This document shows positions 39,824 through 50,566 of a stretch of DNA of 64,000 bases, in pieces (positions within the stretch are counted from its first letter, which is position 1; each line of letters opens with the position of its first letter). The notes beneath the pieces are model-generated. The model made no database searches and was not told the DNA's origin. It was given only the letters and a program-made list of their open reading frames with translations. The stretch is taken from NCBI RefSeq assembly GCF_900044055.2, contig NZ_FCOX02000005.1, positions 186,001-250,000 on the forward strand, in the 5' to 3' direction. Source of the stretch: Caballeronia calidae. GTDB lineage: Bacteria; Pseudomonadota; Gammaproteobacteria; Burkholderiales; Burkholderiaceae. Both the position numbers and the translations under genes were made by a program.

Positions 39824-39910
39824 GGCTGGCACTTTTCCTTTCGCTTCAAACGCAGCGTCCGCGTGCCCCACACGCGGACGACGGAACCATCACGTCCCGA
39901 AGGAATGCGT

Positions 39911-41245
39911 ATGACCATCAAAACGACAGGCGACATCGCGAGCCATCGCCTTACGCAAGAACAGCTCGCGTGCGAATTCTCGGATATCGCGCCGCTGCTA
40001 GATGCGACCGCCGCAGCCGCTGCCGCGAGCCGTTGTCACTACTGCTACGACGCGCCGTGCGTACAGGCTTGTCCGACGAAGATCGACATTCCCGGCTTCA
40101 TCCGCAAGATCGGCAATGGCAACCTGAAGGGCGCGGCCGTCGATATTCTTTCGGCCAATCCGCTCGGCGGCATGTGCGCGCGCGTGTGCCCGACCGAGAT
40201 TCTTTGCGAAGGTAGTTGCGTGCGCAACCATCAGGGCGACGAGCCGGTGAAGATCGGCGCGTTGCAGCGTCACGCGACCGACTTCGCGATGGCGAAGGGT
40301 GATCCTCTATTCAAGCGCGCGCCGGAAACCGGCAGGCGCGTTGCGATCGTCGGTGCGGGACCGGCAGGGCTTGCCTGTGCCTATCGGCTCGCATTGGCCG
40401 GACATCGCGCGGTGATCTTCGATGCGCGCGCGAAGCCCGGCGGCCTCAACGAATACGGCATCGCCGCGTACAAGACGGTCGAGGACTATGCGCAGCGCGA
40501 GGTCGAATGGCTGTACTCGATCGGCGGCATCGAGCTCAGAACGGGCCAGGCGCTCGGCCGCGACTTCACGCTCGACGAACTGCGCAAGCAGTACGACGCG
40601 GTATTCATCGGCTTCGGTCTCGCGGGCGTGCGTGACCTGGCGCTCGAAGGCGAATCGCTCGATGGCGTGATGAACGCGGTCGATTTCATCGAGCAGGTGC
40701 GTCAGGCCGATGATCTCGCGAGCGTGCCGGTCGGGCGGCGCGTCGTCGTGATCGGCGGCGGCAACACGGCTGTCGATGCCTGCGTGCAGGCCGCCAAGCT
40801 CGGCGCGACGAACGTGACGTTGGCGTACCGGCGCGGCATCGAAAACATGAGCGCGACGTGGGCCGAACGCGAGTTCGCGCAGACGAACGGCGTGACGATC
40901 GTCACGTATGCCAAACCCGTGCGCCTGATCGGCGATAACGGTGTCGTGACCGGCGTCGAATTCGAGCGTGAGACGGAGCGCTTCGTGATCGAAGCGGACA
41001 TGGTGCTGAAGGCGATCGGTCAGACGCTCGTGCCCGTCGGCATCGACCGCGAATTGCTGACGCTCGACGGCGGTCGCATCGTCACTGACGAGAACCGTCA
41101 GACGACGCTCGCGAAAGTATGGGCCGGCGGCGATTGCGCGACCCATGAAGGACTCGATCTCACCGTGCAGGCCGTGCAGGACGGCAAGCTCGCGGCGGCG
41201 TCCATCGACGCGTCGTTCGCGCTGACTGCGATCAAAGCCGCCTGA
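39911..41245 (+). CDS. preT: NAD(P)-dependent dihydropyrimidine dehydrogenase subunit PreT
   Basis: 444 residues. GltD-like flavoprotein that passes electrons from NAD(P)H to PreA for reduction of uracil or thymine. The N-terminus carries the iron-sulphur cysteines in CHYCYDAPCVQACPTKIDIP and CARVCPTEILCEGSCV; two nucleotide-binding motifs follow, VAIVGAGPAGLACAYRLALAGH and VVVIGGGNTAVD. AAGGA lies eight bases before the chosen ATG; an ATG two codons upstream is possible. It is followed 19 bases later by preA. Confidence 0.9.
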   Translation: MTIKTTGDIASHRLTQEQLACEFSDIAPLLDATAAAAAASRCHYCYDAPCVQACPTKIDIPGFIRKIGNGNLKGAAVDILSANPLGGMCARVCPTEILCEGSCVRNHQGDEPVKIGALQRHATDFAMAKGDPLFKRAPETGRRVAIVGAGPAGLACAYRLALAGHRAVIFDARAKPGGLNEYGIAAYKTVEDYAQREVEWLYSIGGIELRTGQALGRDFTLDELRKQYDAVFIGFGLAGVRDLALEGESLDGVMNAVDFIEQVRQADDLASVPVGRRVVVIGGGNTAVDACVQAAKLGATNVTLAYRRGIENMSATWAEREFAQTNGVTIVTYAKPVRLIGDNGVVTGVEFERETERFVIEADMVLKAIGQTLVPVGIDRELLTLDGGRIVTDENRQTTLAKVWAGGDCATHEGLDLTVQAVQDGKLAAASIDASFALTAIKAA

Positions 41246-41264
41246 ACATAAGGAGAAAACGAAC

Positions 41265-42551
41265 ATGGCCGATCTGACTTGCAACATCGCCGGCATCACA
41301 TCGCCGAATCCTTTCTGGCTCGCGTCCGCGCCGCCGACCGACAAGGCTTATAACGTCAACCGCGCATTCGAGGCGGGCTGGGGCGGCGTCGTGTGGAAGA
41401 CGCTGGGCCTCGATCCGCACGTGGTCAACGTGAGCTCGCGTTACGGAGCGGTGCAATGGAACGGGCAGCGCATCGCGGGGCTGAACAACATCGAGCTGAT
41501 CACCGATCGTCCGCTCGACGTGAACCTGCGCGAGATCGAGCAGGTGAAGCGCGACTGGCCCGACCGCGCGCTGATCGTCTCGTTGATGGTCCCGTGCAAC
41601 GAGAAGGACTGGAAGTGGATTCTCACGCAGGTCGAGGACACGGGCGCGGATGCCGTCGAACTGAACTTCGGTTGTCCGCACGGCATGAGCGAGCGCGGCA
41701 TGGGCTCGGCGGTGGGACAGGTGCCCGAATATGTGGAGATGGTCACGCGCTGGGTGAAGGAAGGCACGAAGCTGCCGTGCCTCGTGAAGCTCACGCCCAA
41801 CATCAGCGATATCCGCATGGGCTCGCGCGCCGCTTTCAAGGGCGGCGCGGACGGTGTGTCGCTGATCAACACGATCAACTCGATCGTCGCCGTCGATCTC
41901 GACCAGATGGCACCGATGCCGACCGTCGACGGCAAGGGCACGCACGGCGGCTATTGCGGTCCCGCCGTGAAACCGATCGCGCTGAACATGGTGGCCGAAA
42001 TCGCGCGCGATCCCGAGACGCCGAACCTGCCGATCTCGGGCATCGGCGGCATTTCATCGTGGCGCGATGCCGCCGAGTTCATGGTGCTCGGCGCGGGCAG
42101 CGTGCAGGTGTGCACGGCGGCGATGCACTACGGTTTTCGCATCGTGTCCGATCTCGCCGATGGCCTCTCGAACTGGATGGACGAAAAAGGCTACGCCACG
42201 CTCGACGACATTCGCGGCCGCGCGGTGCCGAACGTCACCGACTGGAAGTACCTCAATCTGAAGTACGACATCAAGGCGCGCATCGATCAGGACAAGTGCA
42301 TCAAGTGCGGTCTGTGTCATATCGCGTGCGAGGACACGTCGCATCAGGCGATCCTGAAGGAGAAGGACGGCAAGCGGCATTTCGAAGTGGTGGATTCGGA
42401 ATGCGTCGGCTGCAATCTGTGCATGCATGTGTGCCCGGTCGAGCAGTGCATCACGATGGAACGCGTCGATGCGGGCGAATACGCGAACTGGACCACGCAT
42501 CCGAACAACCCCGCGCGTGTCGATGCGGAAGTACCCGCGAAAGCGGCATAA
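41265..42551 (+). CDS. preA: NAD-dependent dihydropyrimidine dehydrogenase subunit PreA
   Basis: 428 residues. FMN-binding dihydroorotate-dehydrogenase-like barrel (residues ~1-330) with IAGITSPNPFWLASAPPT, LNFGCPHGMSERGMG and LPISGIGGISSW, plus a C-terminal ferredoxin segment with two 4Fe-4S motifs (CIKCGLCHIAC and CVGCNLCMHVCP). With PreT it reduces uracil and thymine to the dihydro forms, the first pathway step. AAGGAG upstream of the ATG. Confidence 0.94.
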   Translation: MADLTCNIAGITSPNPFWLASAPPTDKAYNVNRAFEAGWGGVVWKTLGLDPHVVNVSSRYGAVQWNGQRIAGLNNIELITDRPLDVNLREIEQVKRDWPDRALIVSLMVPCNEKDWKWILTQVEDTGADAVELNFGCPHGMSERGMGSAVGQVPEYVEMVTRWVKEGTKLPCLVKLTPNISDIRMGSRAAFKGGADGVSLINTINSIVAVDLDQMAPMPTVDGKGTHGGYCGPAVKPIALNMVAEIARDPETPNLPISGIGGISSWRDAAEFMVLGAGSVQVCTAAMHYGFRIVSDLADGLSNWMDEKGYATLDDIRGRAVPNVTDWKYLNLKYDIKARIDQDKCIKCGLCHIACEDTSHQAILKEKDGKRHFEVVDSECVGCNLCMHVCPVEQCITMERVDAGEYANWTTHPNNPARVDAEVPAKAA

Positions 42552-42617
42552 ACATAACTTAGCGCTCGTCGTCGTTGAATCCCATGATCAACCGCACACT
42601 CAACCGGAGTGCATCCG

Positions 42618-44105
42618 ATGAATCAGACAGCGCATAACGTCGAGACGAGCAGCCTTTACAACGAGGACCTGGCGCCGACCGGCCCTGCGCAGCGCACCTG
42701 GAAGTGGTATCACTTCGCGGCGTTGTGGGTCGGCATGGTGATGAACATCGCTTCATACATGCTGGCCGCGGGCCTCACCGATCAGGGCATGTCGCCGTGG
42801 CAGGCGGTGATGACGGTTCTGCTCGGCAACGTGATCGTGCTCGTGCCGATGCTGCTGATCGGTCATGCGGGCGCGAAGCATGGCATTCCGTACGCGGTGC
42901 TCGTGCGCTCGTCGTTCGGCACGCAGGGCGCGAAGCTGCCCGCGCTGCTGCGCGCGATCGTCGCGTGCGGCTGGTACGGCATTCAGACGTGGCTGGGCGG
43001 GAGCGCGATCTATACGCTTTTGAACATCCTCACGGGCAATGCATTGCATGGCGCGGCGTTGCCGCTGCTCGACATTTCGCTCGGGCAGCTCGCGTGTTTT
43101 CTCGTCTTCTGGGCGCTGCAGCTTTACTTCATCTGGCACGGCACCGATTCGATCCGCTGGCTCGAAAGCTGGTCCGCGCCGATCAAGGTCGTGATGTGCG
43201 TCGCGCTCGTGTGGTGGGCGACGACGAAGGCGGGTGGCATCGGCTCGATGCTTTCGGCGCCGTCGCAATTCGTCGCGGGCGGCAAGAAGGAGGGGCTTTT
43301 CTGGGCGACGTTCTGGCCGGGCCTTACCGCGATGGTCGGCTTCTGGGCGACGCTCGCGCTCAACATTCCCGACTTCACACGCTTTGCCCGCTCGCAGCGC
43401 GATCAGATGATCGGGCAATCGATCGGCCTGCCGGTGCCGATGGCGTTGCTCTCCGTGATCTCGGTCGTCGTCACGTCGGCGACGGTCGTGATTTACGGCA
43501 AGGCGATCTGGGACCCGATCGATCTGACGAGCCGCATGACGGGCATCGGCGTGGGCATCGCGCTTTTGATTCTTACGCTCGATACGATGTGCTGCAATCT
43601 CGCGGCCAACCTCGTGGGGCCGGCGTACGACTTTTCGAGCCTCTGGCCGAAGGGCATCTCCTATCGCGCGGGCGGGATGATTACGGCGACCATCGCCATC
43701 GTCATGATGCCGTGGAAGATTCTCGCGACCACGCAGGGGTATATCTTTACGTGGCTCGTCGGTTATTCGGCGTTGCTCGGGCCTGTCGCGGGCATCATGA
43801 TGGTGGATTACTTCTTCATCCGCGGCACGCGGCTCGATCATCGTGAGCTTTTTGCCGAAGACGGTGAGTATTCGTATAGCGGTGGCTGGAATGTTGCAGC
43901 GGTCGTGGCGCTGCTCGTCGGCGTGTTGCCTAATCTGCCTGGATTTCTGCATACGGCGTTTCCGTCGTCGTTTCCTGGCGTGCCTGCTTTCTTCAATACG
44001 CTCTATACGTATGCGTGGTTCGTGGGGCTCGTGCTCGCCGCTGTCGTTTATGGGTCTTGGATGAAGTTGCGGGGGAGCCCTCGGGCGGGGGTTTTGAGTG
44101 CTTGA
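42618..44105 (+). CDS. NCS1-family pyrimidine/allantoin-type permease
   Basis: About 495 residues, twelve predicted membrane helices. Family blocks: LYNEDLAPTGPAQRTWKWYH, FAALWVGMVMNIASYMLAAG, YAVLVRSSFGTQGAKLPAL, and NIPDFTRFARSQRDQMIGQ. NCS1 carriers import uracil, cytosine, allantoin, hydantoins or thiamine; position between PreA and dihydropyrimidinase supports uracil, thymine or a hydantoin. GGAG eight bases before ATG 42618. The stop is followed after two bases by a large inverted repeat. Confidence 0.88.
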   Translation: MNQTAHNVETSSLYNEDLAPTGPAQRTWKWYHFAALWVGMVMNIASYMLAAGLTDQGMSPWQAVMTVLLGNVIVLVPMLLIGHAGAKHGIPYAVLVRSSFGTQGAKLPALLRAIVACGWYGIQTWLGGSAIYTLLNILTGNALHGAALPLLDISLGQLACFLVFWALQLYFIWHGTDSIRWLESWSAPIKVVMCVALVWWATTKAGGIGSMLSAPSQFVAGGKKEGLFWATFWPGLTAMVGFWATLALNIPDFTRFARSQRDQMIGQSIGLPVPMALLSVISVVVTSATVVIYGKAIWDPIDLTSRMTGIGVGIALLILTLDTMCCNLAANLVGPAYDFSSLWPKGISYRAGGMITATIAIVMMPWKILATTQGYIFTWLVGYSALLGPVAGIMMVDYFFIRGTRLDHRELFAEDGEYSYSGGWNVAAVVALLVGVLPNLPGFLHTAFPSSFPGVPAFFNTLYTYAWFVGLVLAAVVYGSWMKLRGSPRAGVLSA

Positions 44106-44107
44106 AT

Positions 44108-46264
<2,157 letters not shown>

Positions 46265-46276
46265 TTCGCGTTCGGT

Positions 46277-46313
46277 GACAAAGCCCCGCGTCCCTGCGAC
46301 GCGGGGCTTTGTC
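46277..46313 (+). terminator. Hairpin terminator after dihydropyrimidinase
   Basis: A perfect 16-bp stem, GACAAAGCCCCGCGTC with its complement, around a five-base loop. The stem itself contains TTTGTC; only a short T run follows. Confidence 0.85.
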
Positions 46314-46382
46314 GCGTTTCGGGCGCTTTCACACGCTTGCAAGCATAATCCGGCAGGCTGTCTGTCTTTGCGCCACCGGATC

Positions 46383-47153
46383 ATGCCGATGAAAATCACC
46401 AAGCTACTCCGCTGCTTCGTTGCGCTCGGCGCACTCTCGCTGCCGCTCACCTGCGCGGCCAATCCGAACGCGCTGTGGGAGATCGTCCACGACTTTTGCG
46501 AGCCCGCGGCCGAGGGCGCGCACGTTCGGCAGAAATGCGCCGATGTGAATCTCTCCGGCGGCTATGCGGTGCTGAAGGATATCGTCGGCGTCGCGCAATA
46601 TCTGCTGATTCCGACGGCGCGCGTGAGCGGCATCGAAAGTCCGGAGCTGCTCGAGCCGAACGCGCCGAACTACTTTCGCGATGCATGGAACGCGCGCGTC
46701 TACGTGAATCGCGCGCTGCGTCGCACGCTGCCGCGCGATGAAGTTTCGCTTGCCATCAATTCCGCGAGCGGGCGCACGCAGAACCAGCTGCACATTCATA
46801 TCGATTGCCTCGCGCCCGATGTCGTGCGAGCGCTGCGTGAAGTGGGGCCGGGCATCGGCAGGGAGTGGGCGCCGTTGCCGGTGAGATTGCGCGGGCATAT
46901 GTACAGCGCCATGCGAATCGACGACGCCGATCTCGCGCACACCGATCCCTTCAAGCTCATCGCGCCCTACGCCGCAAGCCGCGGCCAGACGATGGGCGAA
47001 CAGACGCTGCTGCTAGCGGGCGCGGTGCGCAGCGACGGCGCGCCCGCGTTCTATCTCCTCAATGATCACGTTCAGCCGGGCAACTGGGCGTCGTCGGAAG
47101 AGCTGCAGGATCACACGTGTTCGTTGGCCGATCGGTCTATAGAAAAACCGTGA
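46383..47153 (+). CDS. cdh: CDP-diacylglycerol pyrophosphatase
   Basis: 256 residues, close to E. coli Cdh (about 251). Hydrolyses CDP-diacylglycerol to CMP and phosphatidate at the membrane or in the periplasm. N-terminal signal/anchor (LLRCFVALGALSLPLTCAA), then LWEIVHDFCEP, GGYAVLKDIVGVAQYLLIPT, and the HIT-like histidine motif QNQLHIHIDC. Its start is one of two ATGs two codons apart. Monocistronic. Confidence 0.87.
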   Translation: MPMKITKLLRCFVALGALSLPLTCAANPNALWEIVHDFCEPAAEGAHVRQKCADVNLSGGYAVLKDIVGVAQYLLIPTARVSGIESPELLEPNAPNYFRDAWNARVYVNRALRRTLPRDEVSLAINSASGRTQNQLHIHIDCLAPDVVRALREVGPGIGREWAPLPVRLRGHMYSAMRIDDADLAHTDPFKLIAPYAASRGQTMGEQTLLLAGAVRSDGAPAFYLLNDHVQPGNWASSEELQDHTCSLADRSIEKP

Positions 47154-47183
47154 CGGTCGCAGAAGAATGAAGTGGCTGGAATG

Positions 47184-47220
47184 GTTCGGAGTTCGGATCA
47201 AATGGTCCGCAATTCGGAAC
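47184..47220. promoter_or_regulatory. Candidate operator of the BrnT/BrnA pair
   Basis: Tandem GTTCGGA-GTTCGGA (47184-47197) followed by an inverted TCCG and another TTCGGAA (47213-47219), 40-75 bases before the toxin start. BrnTA systems repress their own promoter through the antitoxin. Confidence 0.45.
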
Positions 47221-47260
47221 TTTCTAGTCTTGTCACTTCTACTTCTGGGAACCACAATGA

Positions 47261-47536
47261 ATGCGCTTCGAGATTACGTTTGACCCGTTGAAGGACGCGA
47301 TCAATCGCATCCAGCATGGCGTGTCGCTCGGCCTTGCGAGCGAGATCGCCTGGCACGATCTCTTGCCGAAGGTGGATGGTCGTCGAGATTATGGAGAGGT
47401 TCGCGAAGTCGGCTTTGTGCGAATTCGTGGCCGTGTTTTCTGCGTGGTGTTCACGCGAAGAAACGAAATGCGGCGCATCATCAGCCTGCGCCGCGCCAAC
47501 AAAAGAGAGATACATCGATATGCAACAAACGTATAA
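47261..47536 (+). CDS. brnT: BrnT-family toxin
   Basis: 91 residues. RelE-like ribonuclease fold seen in MRFEITFDPLKDAINRIQHGVSLGLASEI, RRDYGEVREVGFVRIRGRVFCVVFTRR and RRIISLRRANKREIHRY, which carries the family's basic C-terminal residues. BrnT cleaves RNA and arrests growth until bound by BrnA. Toxin-first order and a 17-base overlap with the antitoxin frame are typical of this type II system. Confidence 0.88.
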   Translation: MRFEITFDPLKDAINRIQHGVSLGLASEIAWHDLLPKVDGRRDYGEVREVGFVRIRGRVFCVVFTRRNEMRRIISLRRANKREIHRYATNV

Positions 47537-47696
47537 AGGGTTCATCCTTCCCACGGCTGAGGAAGAAGCCGAGATCCAGCGGGGCATCGAACTCGACCCG
47601 GACACCTGGAATCTCTCCTACGAAGAGTTCGAGCAATTGACACCAGTCGTCCTCCCGATGAGCGAGCCGGCCGGAGCGTTGCCGCCCGCAACATGA
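47520..47696 (+). CDS. brnA: BrnA-like antitoxin
   Basis: 58 residues from an ATG after AAGAGAGA, overlapping the end of brnT. Acidic, with EEEAEIQRGIELDPDTWNLS and YEEFEQLTPV, resembling the DPDTW...EEF pattern of antitoxins paired with BrnT. It is short and lacks a clear DNA-binding domain, so autorepression may need the toxin complex. Assignment rests mainly on context. Confidence 0.7.
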   Translation: MQQTYKGFILPTAEEEAEIQRGIELDPDTWNLSYEEFEQLTPVVLPMSEPAGALPPAT

Positions 47697-47700
47697 CCGC

Positions 47701-48033
47701 TCAACTCGCGCCGCGCGTGCCTACCCGATGCACAAACACCCGCGGCGCAATCCCCTCGACACGCGCTTCCGGCATCACGCGCTTCAACGTGCGCAGCGTG
47801 AACGCGAGGTCTTCGCTGGCCGTGTCGATTTCGAGCCGCAGCTCGCAGCCTTCGCGTTGTGCCTGACTCACATAAATGCCGAGCGGCGAGTGAAACAGCG
47901 CGCGTATGCGCTCGCGTGATGCTTCGCCGTCCGCGAAATGCGCCAGCGCCATGATGCGCACGCGCTGACACGCGCCAATCCCTTCATCATGTAAGTTTCT
48001 GCGGCTGGCAGCCCACGCAAGCGACATGTCCAT
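47701..48033 (-). CDS. Conserved hypothetical protein, 110 aa
   Basis: Unassigned soluble protein. A GGAG ribosome site precedes the ATG with good spacing. The middle (RERIRALFHSPLGIYVSQAQREGCELRLEID, TLRTLKRVMPEARVEGI) looks like an alpha/beta domain. It lies between the convergent BrnA gene and the aspartate carbamoyltransferase gene on the same strand as the latter, with no link evident. Confidence 0.6.
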   Translation of the reverse strand: MDMSLAWAASRRNLHDEGIGACQRVRIMALAHFADGEASRERIRALFHSPLGIYVSQAQREGCELRLEIDTASEDLAFTLRTLKRVMPEARVEGIAPRVFVHRVGTRGAS

Positions 48034-48127
48034 GACCGTTGCTCCATCACGTTTCCCTTGTGTAGAAGCATAGGCCGGCTTTCGTCAACGTCACGCAAAG
48101 AGAGGTTCGCGACGTGTAAAAAACGTA

Positions 48128-49420
48128 TCAATCGAAGCCCTGAAACACGGCATCGTCCGGGCCGATGGACGCAGGCGATTTCCACGCCGCGTCGCGCATC
48201 GAATGGCGCACCTGATGTTCGACGCCGAGCAGCACCGCGAAAATCGCCATGCGCACCGCGATGCCATTGTCGGTCTGGCGGAAGATGGCGAGGCGCGAGT
48301 CGTGGTTCAGATCGGTCGCGAGATCGTTCGCGCCGGGGCGGCTGTCGCGCGGCAGCGGATGCATGATGAGCGTGTCGCGTCCGCACACATCGTCGACGAG
48401 CGCCTGATTGATCTGAAAATCGGGCGTATAGCCTTCGATGGACTCATCGGCGAAACGCTCCTTCTGAATGCGCGTCGCATAGACCACGTCCGCGCCCGCG
48501 AGGCCCGCGCGCAGGTCGCTCGTCTGCTCGATCACATGATCGCCGCGCGCGAGGCGGTCGACGATATGCGCCGGCATTTCCAGCGAGCGGGGCGACACGA
48601 GCGTGAATTTCAGCCCTTTGTAAAGCGAAAGCAGCTTGGCGAGCGAATGCACGGTGCGGCCGTACCTGAGATCGCCGACCATCGCGATATGCGCGCCGTC
48701 GACGATCTTCCCGAGACGCGAGAATTCGCGCTGAATCGTGTAGAGATCGAGCAGCGCCTGGCTCGGATGCTCGCCGGGGCCGTCGCCCGCGTTGATGACT
48801 GGAATATTCGTCGCCCGCGCGAATTCGGCGACCGAGCCTTGCTCCGGATGACGCACGACGATCGCATCCGCGTAGCCGCTGATCACGCGGCTTGTGTCGT
48901 AGATCGACTCGCCCTTGGCCATCGACGAGAACGTAAAGCCGGTCGTGTCGCACACCGAGCCGCCCAGCCGCGCGAACGCCGCGCCGAAGCTCACGCGCGT
49001 GCGCGTGCTGGCCTCGAAAAACAGATTGGCAAGCACGGCGCCTTCCAGAACGCGCGTGATCTTCTTGCGCCGCGCGATGGGCTGCATCATGTCCGCCGTG
49101 CGGAACAGTGCTTCGGCGGACTCGCGCGAGAACTGGTCGATCGAAAGCAGTTGCGGCCGGCCCTCGAATTCGATTGTCGGGTATGCGCTTTGCGTATATG
49201 CGCCGTTCTCCGGCATACCCGCGAGAATTTCGCCGACGTAGCGCGCGGCGATTTCCGGCATTGCACGCGATTCCGGCGATTCGTCCGGCAGCAGCCATGT
49301 GTCGAGCGCGCGGCGCGACACGCCGATGCGCGACGCGAACGCATCGCGCGTCATGTTCAGGCGCCGCATGGCGTCGCGAAGAATCGTCTGCTGCTGATGC
49401 TGCTCGTGCTGTGGACTCAC
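48128..49420 (-). CDS. pyrB: Aspartate carbamoyltransferase with N-terminal helix-turn-helix domain
   Basis: 430 residues from a GTG with GGAG seven bases upstream. Residues ~12-65 look like a Cro/XRE-type DNA-binding helix-turn-helix (ILRDAMRRLN, MTRDAFASRIGVSRRALDTW, then SRAMPEIAARYVGEIL). The catalytic chain follows: FFEASTRTRVSF (carbamoyl-phosphate site), the SSMAKGES loop with its lysine, GDGPGEHPSQALLDLYTI, GDLRYGRTVHSLAKLL and MHPLPRDSR. It would make carbamoyl-aspartate in pyrimidine synthesis. Typical catalytic chains are about 310-340 residues, so the extra ~75 N-terminal residues are a real addition. A perfect palindrome overlaps its promoter, suggesting autoregulation. Confidence 0.9.
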   Translation of the reverse strand: MSPQHEQHQQQTILRDAMRRLNMTRDAFASRIGVSRRALDTWLLPDESPESRAMPEIAARYVGEILAGMPENGAYTQSAYPTIEFEGRPQLLSIDQFSRESAEALFRTADMMQPIARRKKITRVLEGAVLANLFFEASTRTRVSFGAAFARLGGSVCDTTGFTFSSMAKGESIYDTSRVISGYADAIVVRHPEQGSVAEFARATNIPVINAGDGPGEHPSQALLDLYTIQREFSRLGKIVDGAHIAMVGDLRYGRTVHSLAKLLSLYKGLKFTLVSPRSLEMPAHIVDRLARGDHVIEQTSDLRAGLAGADVVYATRIQKERFADESIEGYTPDFQINQALVDDVCGRDTLIMHPLPRDSRPGANDLATDLNHDSRLAIFRQTDNGIAVRMAIFAVLLGVEHQVRHSMRDAAWKSPASIGPDDAVFQGFD

Positions 49421-49433
49421 GTCACCGCTCCAA

Positions 49434-49478
49434 AATATACGCGGTGCGTATATTAGGTCACTCGCCGATCAGATGCAA
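49434..49478 (-). promoter_or_regulatory. Promoter of the HTH-pyrB gene overlapped by a perfect 9-3-9 palindrome
   Basis: On the minus strand TTGCAT (49473-49478), a 17-base spacer and TAATAT (49450-49455) form a good sigma-70 promoter, with the -35 inside the end of the upstream yjbQ gene. AATATACGC and GCGTATATT (arms 49446-49454 and 49434-49442, three-base centre) overlap the -10 and the start of transcription, the usual place for a repressor operator. Confidence 0.75.
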
Positions 49479-49877
49479 GACGAGTTCGCGCTGATGCTGC
49501 GCCGTCCGATGCTCGAACACATAAATGCCCTGCCACGTGCCGAGCACCATGCGGCCGGCCTCGACGGGAATGGAAAGCTGCACGGTGGTGAGCGCGGTGC
49601 GCAGGTGCGCGGGCATGTCGTCCGGGCCTTCGGTGTCGTGCACGTAGCGGCCGGGGGCTTCGGGCGCGACCGACTCGAAATAGCGCTCGAGGTCCGCGCG
49701 CACGTCGGGATCGGCGTTCTCCTGAATCAGCAGCGATGCCGACGTGTGCCGGCAAAAGAGCGTGAGTACGCCGGTGCGGATGTCCTGAAGATCGATCCAG
49801 TGATCGATGTCGCGGGTGACTTCGTGCAGGCCGCGCGAACCTGTCGCGACCGTCAGATGGTGGAGTGCCTGTTTCAT
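49458..49877 (-). CDS. YjbQ family protein (secondary thiamine-phosphate synthase-like)
   Basis: 139 residues. UPF0047/YjbQ signature: GVLTLFCRHTSASLLIQENADPDV, then RYVHDTEGPDDMPAHLRTAL, and the MVLGTWQGIYVFEHR end. Family members bind metal through conserved histidines and have weak thiamine-phosphate synthase activity; their true role is unclear. It is upstream of the HTH-pyrB gene on the same strand, 37 bases away, and hosts the latter's -35 element. Confidence 0.87.
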   Translation of the reverse strand: MKQALHHLTVATGSRGLHEVTRDIDHWIDLQDIRTGVLTLFCRHTSASLLIQENADPDVRADLERYFESVAPEAPGRYVHDTEGPDDMPAHLRTALTTVQLSIPVEAGRMVLGTWQGIYVFEHRTAQHQRELVLHLIGE

Positions 49878-49998
49878 GTCGGCCTCTGCGTGGAAAGTGG
49901 GCGCCACTTCGTGAGTTTACCGGCTTCCCGGCCCGCCGATTCGTTCCGGTTCCATGAACTATCCTGTCTGGACGACGGCTCGACGAAAGGCGCGAACG

Positions 49999-50490
49999 AT
50001 GACCGACAGGCTTTCGAACAGGCAAACGGCCTGCGCAATGCTCATCGCCGTGGCGATCGCGTTTCCGGCCGCGACCCGCGCCGACGACACGCGCGAGAAC
50101 CGCGGCAACGATCCTTTCCTGCACGTGTCGAGCGCCATCGCGGGCTGCGAAGCGCCGCGCGGCCCGTTCGAGACGGAGCAGGAATGGCTCGACGAGGCGC
50201 ATTACCGCATCGAACGCGGCAATAGCTGCTGGATCGCGGGCCGCTGCCGTCTCGCGAACAGCTACAGCTACGACAAGGAGATCGCCGAAAGCGTCACGCG
50301 GCGGCTCAATGCGCTGAACGCGTCGCTGCAGTGGCGCGAGAAGACGAGCCTGTGGCTCACGCTGCAGCGCCGCTTCATCTATCTCGACGGCTGCGTGTCG
50401 CGCGATTTCGACAAGGCGCGCTTCGTGTCCGCGCTCGGCGAGACGGCCGATGTCGAAAAAGTCATCGACCGCACGACACGGCGGCCGTGA
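49999..50490 (+). CDS. Exported BON-like domain protein
   Basis: 163 residues. Signal peptide about 1-28 (CAMLIAVAIAFPAATRA). The mature part has CEAPRGPFETEQEWLDEAHY, two close cysteines (SCWIAGRC) that may form a disulphide, and a C-terminal BON-like pattern (SVTRRLNAL, RRFIYLDGCVSRDFDKARFV, TADVEKVIDRT). Likely periplasmic and phospholipid-associated. AAAGGCG precedes the ATG. Divergent from yjbQ. Confidence 0.7.
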   Translation: MTDRLSNRQTACAMLIAVAIAFPAATRADDTRENRGNDPFLHVSSAIAGCEAPRGPFETEQEWLDEAHYRIERGNSCWIAGRCRLANSYSYDKEIAESVTRRLNALNASLQWREKTSLWLTLQRRFIYLDGCVSRDFDKARFVSALGETADVEKVIDRTTRRP

Positions 50491-50566
50491 TTGCGTAATT
50501 GGCCTAATCTAAAAGAGAGACCAAACACGAGGAGCCGCGGCGCACGCGTGCCGCTGGTTTTCGCCG

